Source: Paenibacillus sp. KS-LC4 (lineage in GTDB: Bacteria; Bacillota; Bacilli; Paenibacillales; Paenibacillaceae). From it: a stretch of 64,000 nucleotides of DNA. The position numbers and the translations under genes were made by a program. The stretch covers positions 3,242,501 through 3,306,500 of the forward strand of contig NZ_CP145905.1 in assembly GCF_036894955.1 (NCBI RefSeq). Direction: 5' to 3'. Under the pieces are notes generated by a model, which saw only the letters and a list, made by a program, of their open reading frames with translations, had not been told where the DNA came from and did no database searches. How positions within the stretch are numbered: position 1 is the first letter of the stretch; each line of letters starts with the position of its first letter. This document shows positions 54,726 to 64,000 of the stretch, piece by piece.

Positions 54726-56090
54726 TTAGCTCTTTGTTAAGCTTGCAGGCAGCTTTACAGCAAGCAGCGTGCCGCCCGAGCGCACATAGATCATATCCCC
54801 AGACTTCAGCGTCGGATCAAATTCGCTCGAGCCCGTTTTCACGCTGAAGACGGGCTTTGTGGTTGCGAAATTATACGCATCCAGCGTTCCATCTGCACGT
54901 GCAACATACAGGCCATTTGAAAAAATATCCGTCTGAACGGGCTGAATACCGAACGGGAACGGGACACTTTGCCCGCTCGTCGTCTTTAGAGCGAGCATGG
55001 AATGATTGCGGAAGCTCTGATAGAGCAGCTTGCCGCCATAAATGCTATAGAGCGGATAATATTCTTTTGGGTCTGGCGCATTCCACCGCTGAATAGCTTT
55101 ACTGTTTGGAGAATATGAGGAAAAATTGTATTTGGAAACCATTTTCCCCTGATAAATGTATAGGTCATTACCGTCCAGGAATGCGGAGCCATTAGCGCCG
55201 CCTGATTCAATTTGCCCAGGCACCTCAGGCACTACTGTCCAGTTGTACACCCGCTCGCCCTTGTTCTTCCCAGACACTAAGTCAAGGACCGCGATTTGCA
55301 AACTTCTATTGCTGGAATCGTCATCCCCTCTCATGAATGTGTCCAAGACTGAGTAGACCAGCCCGTCCTTGACCAAGAGCGGAGAAAAGTGAGCAAATGC
55401 CGTCCAAAGCTTTTTGCCTGTTGCCTGATCGTAGGCATTAAGCTGATTAGAAGTAAGAGCTCCTTGAACCAAATAACTGCGCAGCACAACACCTTTGCTT
55501 ACGATTATGTCACTGGATCCTGAGGAGTAGAGGCTATCCTTCTCGGTTATCTTCCAGCGCAGCTTACCCGTTGCCCGATCTAGTGCAAAAAGAGTGAAAT
55601 TTTGCGTCACATAAATCGTATCGCCAATCGGAACGATGCTTTCTGCTTTATTCGCACGAATCGCTGTCGTCCACTGCTTGCTGCCATTTTTGGTAACAGC
55701 AATGACTGCACCATCTGTTGTAAGTCCATACAAACTTCCTTGTTCATAGGCAAGCACGGGCCTCAGGCCAGAACCATATTTCCACAGCATTCTACCACTT
55801 GTGCCGTCATAAGCAGCAAGCTGCCCTCCATTCACAAGTGCAAACAGCCGCCCTTCCTCTGCAAGCGCTGCTGTTATGAATCGGCCATCCTGATCAAATT
55901 TCGCAAGCGGCAAGCTCCACATTGGTTTGACTGCTGGGGCAGAGACAGCTCCATACATAGGGGTGGTGCTGCTAATAATAGGCTTCTCGGCAAACGCAGC
56001 CGATGCTCCCAACAAGCCGCAGGCGATAATGGAGGAAGCTACGCTAACCGCGACGATTCTTTTCATTTGTTGCGAAGGATTAATAAACAT
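54726..56090 (-). CDS. Secreted PQQ-like beta-propeller protein
   Basis: 454 residues. A signal peptide (basic MKRI, hydrophobic core, cleavage after ASAAFA) directs export. The rest is a series of PQQ-like blades: AALAEEGRLFALVNGGQLAAYDGTSGRMLWKYGSGL, IYVTQNFTLFALDRATGKLRWKIT, QLNAYDQATGKKLWTAF and LDAYNFATTKPVFSVKTG. No Trp-docking or dehydrogenase residues mark it as an enzyme, so a binding or scaffold role (BamB-like fold) is likelier. GGGAGAGTGAGAG precedes the ATG at 56090; ATG at the ninth codon is alternative. It stands between fragments of a two-component system. Confidence 0.84.
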   Translation of the reverse strand: MFINPSQQMKRIVAVSVASSIIACGLLGASAAFAEKPIISSTTPMYGAVSAPAVKPMWSLPLAKFDQDGRFITAALAEEGRLFALVNGGQLAAYDGTSGRMLWKYGSGLRPVLAYEQGSLYGLTTDGAVIAVTKNGSKQWTTAIRANKAESIVPIGDTIYVTQNFTLFALDRATGKLRWKITEKDSLYSSGSSDIIVSKGVVLRSYLVQGALTSNQLNAYDQATGKKLWTAFAHFSPLLVKDGLVYSVLDTFMRGDDDSSNRSLQIAVLDLVSGKNKGERVYNWTVVPEVPGQIESGGANGSAFLDGNDLYIYQGKMVSKYNFSSYSPNSKAIQRWNAPDPKEYYPLYSIYGGKLLYQSFRNHSMLALKTTSGQSVPFPFGIQPVQTDIFSNGLYVARADGTLDAYNFATTKPVFSVKTGSSEFDPTLKSGDMIYVRSGGTLLAVKLPASLTKS

Positions 56091-56329
56091 CTCTCACTCT
56101 CCCATTCCCTGGTCATATAAAATATGCACGATATCATCCAGCATAAATGACCGAATCGCCCGCTGATCTGCAAGGGCAATCCGGTTATTTTTGAAACGCC
56201 ATGCTCTGTCAATTCATAGTCCTGAGATTCCATTGACTTTGAACACAGTCTCATGATATCCATATTATAGGCGATGAAAGCTGCCAATCCTACTTTTTTA
56301 TGAATTTTGTATCTTTTTCTCCAATATTT

Positions 56330-56472
56330 CTAAGCTTTATCAGCATCTAATGCCAGTAGTAAAGAAACCGTTAATTCGGCCCCTTCTTCCAGCTTGCAGC
56401 GCACGGCTATTGGGCCGCAATGCAGCTCCAACATTTTGTAGACGTTGGGCAACCCGAGGCCGCTGCCTCTGA
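56330..56472 (-). pseudogene. Fragment of a YesM-type sensor kinase (C-terminal ATPase tail)
   Basis: The minus strand reads RGSGLGLPNVYKMLELHCGP then IAVRCKLEEGAELTVSLLLA before a TAG stop. This is the G2-box end of a HATPase domain of YesM-like kinases (GSGLGLxNVYxxLEL). Upstream sequence toward 56600 is out of frame, so only the last 45 codons remain. Together with the receiver fragment at 54085-54303 on the same strand it suggests a decayed two-component pair. The rest of 56091-56622 holds no other supportable gene. Confidence 0.6.
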
Positions 56473-56543
56473 TCGTCCCAACACATCATCAATCGTTCCG
56501 GCGCGCACATTCTATGAGCCAACAGCATGATGTGAAAATAACG

Positions 56544-56569
56544 AAAAACCGATCCAGCAACCGGATCGG
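56544..56569 (-). terminator. Terminator after the second GH2 gene
   Basis: CCGATCC (56549-56555) and GGATCGG (56563-56569) form the stem; the minus strand continues TTTTTCG, ending the catabolic operon about 55 bp past its last stop codon. Confidence 0.8.
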
Positions 56570-56622
56570 CCTTTCCTGCTATTTTTCCCCACTCCGATAT
56601 TCGTTGAAAAGTAACCGTCCTG

Positions 56623-61369
<4,747 letters not shown>

Positions 61370-61375
61370 CACCGC

Positions 61376-62635
61376 TCAGCCCTTCCCGTATTTTGCTATA
61401 GCCTGCTGCAGCTCTGGATGCCGCTTTGCATACTCAGCGAGCGGAACGCCTTGAACGGCTGCCTCCCAGCCCTGCTTCATGCTTGCAAAGCCAGCCGCTG
61501 CCCCGCCCGGATGAGCCAAAATGCCGCCGCCTGCCAAATGCATCACATCTACCGTGCTTGTGGCTTCATAAGTAGCCGGAGCCGTTCCCGCCCATTGTGC
61601 CGAGGATACGACAGGCATTGTCCCAAAGCCATTGTACATAGGCTTCAAGCATGCACGAATAGAGCTTACGACCGAGCTGTTGCTTTCATAAAATTTGCTG
61701 TCTAAACCGTTCACATGCAGATGGTCGGCTCCTGCCAGACGGCAGAGCTTCTGATAGGCTGGAAAAGCGAAGCCCAGCAGCGGACAGCGCGTCATCATGC
61801 CCCACTGATTGCGGTGGCCGTGAATCGGAACCTCGCTATATTTGCTCAAATGGGCAAGTCCCGTCAGTCCGACGCTCATTATGCTGACCATGACACAGTT
61901 GCCGCCTGCCTTAACGACGAGCTCATGCCCACGCTCCATTTCATCAATGTCCCCCGTAATATTGAAGGCGTACATGATTTTTTTACCCGTGGCATCAGCC
62001 GCTCGGTTGACGGCATCCATGACCGCACTCACCCGCTGTGCCAGAGGGGCGTAGGTCCCATTTGCATTCAGTTCATCATCCTTTATAAAATCAAGACCGG
62101 CTGCCGATACGTCCATAATCATCTGCTGCAAATCAGCCATCGGAAGCCCGATGCTCGGCTTGACAATCGTCCCCATAATCGGTCGATCATACACGCCGGT
62201 TAGCTCCCGTGTACCCGCGATACCAAACCTCGGGCCGGGGTACCGTGCTGCGAACGCTTCGGGCAGCTCCAAATCAACTAGCCGCAGCCCGGACAATTCT
62301 TGCAGCTCGAACAAATTGCCCGCAATAGCAGACATTAAATTCGGAATAGACGGGCCAAAATTGTGCATCGGAAAGGATACTGTTACCTCGCCGCGTCTAT
62401 AAAAGCCATCATGCCCGGGCGGCGTTTTGGAGCCAGGCAGCGACGGTGAGGACACAGACGGAAGCTCGACAATTTGTTCAATTCGCGCCCCGTGCCGCTC
62501 TTTCAGCTGGTCCGTCTCTCCTGGCACTGCTGTAAAGGTGCCCGTCGACTGCTCGCCAGCAATGACCTCGGCAGCACGCTCCAGCGTATAGGGTGTTTCT
62601 ATCAAATAGACGGCCGTTACTCTTTCTTGCTCCAT
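61376..62635 (-). CDS. oiaX: RuBisCO-like protein, probable 3-oxo-isoapionate-4-phosphate transcarboxylase/hydrolase
   Basis: 419 residues with the RuBisCO large-chain fold. The carbamylated-Lys/metal motif is intact: Lys185, Asp187 and Glu188 in LDFIKDDELN. Lys159 in GTIVKPSIGLP matches one phosphate-site lysine, while the second lysine of RuBisCO's KPK is Ser. HGHRNQWG provides the His pair, and GGGILAHPGGAAAG the second phosphate loop. It is thus a type IV RLP, not a carbon-fixing enzyme. Next to a DUF1537 kinase, the known partner pair converts 3-oxo-isoapionate phosphate to 3-phosphoglycerate and glycolate (Carter and colleagues' apiose pathways). MtnW of methionine salvage is less likely. 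ATG 62635 follows GGGAGGG. Confidence 0.78.
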   Translation of the reverse strand: MEQERVTAVYLIETPYTLERAAEVIAGEQSTGTFTAVPGETDQLKERHGARIEQIVELPSVSSPSLPGSKTPPGHDGFYRRGEVTVSFPMHNFGPSIPNLMSAIAGNLFELQELSGLRLVDLELPEAFAARYPGPRFGIAGTRELTGVYDRPIMGTIVKPSIGLPMADLQQMIMDVSAAGLDFIKDDELNANGTYAPLAQRVSAVMDAVNRAADATGKKIMYAFNITGDIDEMERGHELVVKAGGNCVMVSIMSVGLTGLAHLSKYSEVPIHGHRNQWGMMTRCPLLGFAFPAYQKLCRLAGADHLHVNGLDSKFYESNSSVVSSIRACLKPMYNGFGTMPVVSSAQWAGTAPATYEATSTVDVMHLAGGGILAHPGGAAAGFASMKQGWEAAVQGVPLAEYAKRHPELQQAIAKYGKG

Positions 62636-62701
62636 GCTATTTCCCTCCCGCAAAATCTGCCTCTAACCTTGCTGTAGCTGCTCTTGCTAAAATCATTGCC
62701 G

Positions 62702-63370
62702 CTACAGCAAGCCTCGCTCTGCCAGCAGCTCCTTAATTTGCTCGACCGCAAGCCGCGGACTCGATAATACCGGCTTGCCTGTCGCCTCTCGTACGGCCCC
62801 CTCCATTCGCGCCATTGATCCTTGGGCCAATACGATAACATCCGCTTTATCGCTGACCGCAAGCGCCGTTTCCAGCAAAATGCGGTCATGCTTTGCCGGA
62901 TTCCCTCCGACCAGAGCGTCGAAGGCTCCGGCTGCGAGCCCGTTCAAGACGGTGACCTCTTTGCCAATGGCTTCCGCCTGCTTCGCCAAAAAACGCATCG
63001 TCGGCTCAAGCGTTGAAGGCAGTGTGGCCAGCACTGCAATCGCGTCGTATTCGGCTACCGCCTTGGCGGTCATTGCCTCGTCAATTTTAACGAGCGGCAC
63101 ACTCAATTGTCCCTTCGCAGTATCAGCCACTTCGCCGACGGAGGAGCAAGTATTCAGAATAAGATCTGCTCCCAGCTCCTCCCCATGCTGAAAATATTGC
63201 GTTAGCCGCTTGCTCACTCCAGCCGGTATATGCCCTGCCTTGACGACATCGCCAATCAGGCTGTCATCTATAATGTTGACAAGCCGCACACCTGGCAGCA
63301 CTTCCTGAAACACAGCCTTTAGCGGATCAGCAAGCCCTTGTCCGGTATAAACCGCAACTACCGTTGTCAT
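62702..63370 (-). CDS. Aspartate/glutamate racemase superfamily protein
   Basis: 222 residues. The first-half loop has Cys75 in LILNTCSSVGEVAD, which fits the proton-abstracting Cys of Asp/Glu racemases and arylmalonate decarboxylase-like enzymes. In the second half, where the other catalytic Cys sits, the sequence is VIVLAQGSMARM with no Cys, so a two-base racemisation is unlikely; a decarboxylase- or isomerase-type reaction with a single Cys is possible. Position between the GH127-like gene and the RLP gene implies a step in the same sugar-acid pathway. GGAGG stands before ATG 63370; the longer frame has a poor start. Confidence 0.75.
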   Translation of the reverse strand: MTTVVAVYTGQGLADPLKAVFQEVLPGVRLVNIIDDSLIGDVVKAGHIPAGVSKRLTQYFQHGEELGADLILNTCSSVGEVADTAKGQLSVPLVKIDEAMTAKAVAEYDAIAVLATLPSTLEPTMRFLAKQAEAIGKEVTVLNGLAAGAFDALVGGNPAKHDRILLETALAVSDKADVIVLAQGSMARMEGAVREATGKPVLSSPRLAVEQIKELLAERGLL

Positions 63371-63428
63371 ATCCCCAGCCTCCATTTGGATTGATTATTG
63401 AACCTGTTCTCTAAGCCGCGATTCAGAA

Positions 63429-64000
63429 CTACCAGACCAATTCATTCTCTATCCGCCTTATGCTGCCTTCACGCATAGGCGCTTTCTCATATACCTGTCT
63501 GCCGCTGTAGAACGGATGATGCTCTCCTTCTGGCGAAATGCCAATGACATCATCGCCCTGCCACTGGGTTATGAACGTTTGCCCGATTGCGGTTTCAACC
63601 GTCTGGCGGCGCGACAGCGGGAACGTTATTGTAATTGTTTCCCCAGCGAATGCTGCGCCAAGCAGCAGGAAGCATTCATTTACCCAGCGGCTCGGCTCGC
63701 TGCCCTTGCCCTGCTCCGTGCTGCCGTTCAACTCGCGGGTAAAGGCTACTTTCGCGAAGCCCGCCCATTCGGGAATACGCACCTGAAGGCGCGGAATATC
63801 GCGGTGGATATGCAGCACCAGCTTGCCTTCATGCGGCAAATAGCTGTCAACGTCGAGCCAAGCCGAGCTGCGGTTGAGCAGGAAATTAACGCTGACCGTG
63901 CCTTTTTTCTCGGTAACCGTGTTGCTCCAGCCCATGAACAGCCCGCGCGTCCCTGAGCCAAGGCAGCAAATTTGCAAATCATTCGTATGTCCCCGCCCGT
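63429..64000 (-). CDS. Beta-L-arabinofuranosidase-like glycosidase (GH127/DUF1680), C-terminal part only
   Basis: The first ~190 visible codons, continuing beyond the window edge, are the C-terminal third of a GH127-type protein. The sequence GHTNDLQICCLGSGTRGLF carries the paired Cys that bind the active-site zinc and act as nucleophile in GH127, followed by the beta-sandwich SVNFLLNRSSAWLDVDSYLP and LQVRIPEWAG. These enzymes release L-arabinofuranose or related furanosides from plant polysaccharides. No N-terminus is visible, so secretion cannot be judged. It is the first visible gene of the operon, 58 bp before the racemase gene. Confidence 0.78.
   Translation of the reverse strand, partial: GRGHTNDLQICCLGSGTRGLFMGWSNTVTEKKGTVSVNFLLNRSSAWLDVDSYLPHEGKLVLHIHRDIPRLQVRIPEWAGFAKVAFTRELNGSTEQGKGSEPSRWVNECFLLLGAAFAGETITITFPLSRRQTVETAIGQTFITQWQGDDVIGISPEGEHHPFYSGRQVYEKAPMREGSIRRIENELVW

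Overview
The window looks like chromosome from a spore-forming, mid-GC member of the Bacillota, most probably Paenibacillus or a close relative. The evidence is two GerA-type spore germinant receptor operons, an alpha/beta-type small acid-soluble spore protein with a sigma-G promoter, a Bacillus-type Fnr, FabI and RpiA of the Bacillus type, strong purine-rich ribosome binding sites, frequent TTG/GTG starts, many AraC and two-component regulators, and several GH2 and arabinofuranosidase-type glycosidases. There are no rRNA or tRNA genes, no CRISPR array, no prophage and no replication origin. The only intact mobile element is one IS3-family (IS150-type) insertion sequence.

Layout. 1-3.5 kb: ring-cleaving dioxygenase (cut by the window edge), a 26-residue hydrophobic peptide gene, and a chemoreceptor with a Fur-like site upstream. 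3.5-9 kb: a four-gene minus-strand operon encoding an HD-GYP phosphodiesterase, a REC-GGDEF cyclase, a soluble GAF-GAF histidine kinase and, translationally coupled to it, a thiamine-diphosphate enzyme. 9.3-15.2 kb: DUF3817, DUF4166, SRPBCC-DoxX-like and DCC thiol oxidoreductase genes, a membrane kinase/NarL regulator pair and an MFS exporter. 15.4-20 kb: lacZ with a divergent AraC regulator and a DUF2809 gene. 20-29 kb: a ligase-like protein lacking its catalytic lysine, a spore SASP, an APH-type kinase with an M42 peptidase, a CLC-F type fluoride transporter, a radical SAM/SPASM protein and a WG-repeat protein. 29-30.7 kb: the IS, inserted in the loop of a terminator. 30.7-36.9 kb: ferritin-like protein, WYL regulator with SDR, Fnr, two DoxX paralogues and a Xer recombinase. 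37-47.3 kb: germinant receptor operon 1 (with a 39-residue membrane peptide), a DinG-like helicase, YdjO and germinant receptor operon 2. 47.4-53 kb: an iron-siderophore regulator and binding lipoprotein with Fur boxes, rpiA, fabI, a small cysteine protein and a GNAT protein. 53.3-56.6 kb: VOC protein, secreted PQQ-type propeller protein, degenerate repeats and fragments of a decayed YesM/YesN two-component pair. 56.6-64 kb: a minus-strand catabolic operon with a GH127-like glycosidase (partial), an Asp/Glu racemase-like protein, a RuBisCO-like protein, a DUF1537 acid-sugar kinase and a second GH2 beta-galactosidase.

How parts work together. The last operon reads as release and breakdown of a branched plant sugar: glycosidases free it, the DUF1537 kinase phosphorylates its oxidised form and the RuBisCO-like protein cleaves the phosphate. 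The closest known logic is D-apiose/apionate catabolism. The 3.5-9 kb operon makes, breaks and gates cyclic di-GMP and joins this to a metabolic TPP enzyme. Fnr lies next to a DoxX gene whose promoter carries a perfect Fnr box centred 41.5 bp upstream of the predicted start, which suggests a small low-oxygen regulon. The siderophore regulator and binding protein both carry Fur-like sites but lack a local permease. All assignments come from reading the sequence; no database search was run.
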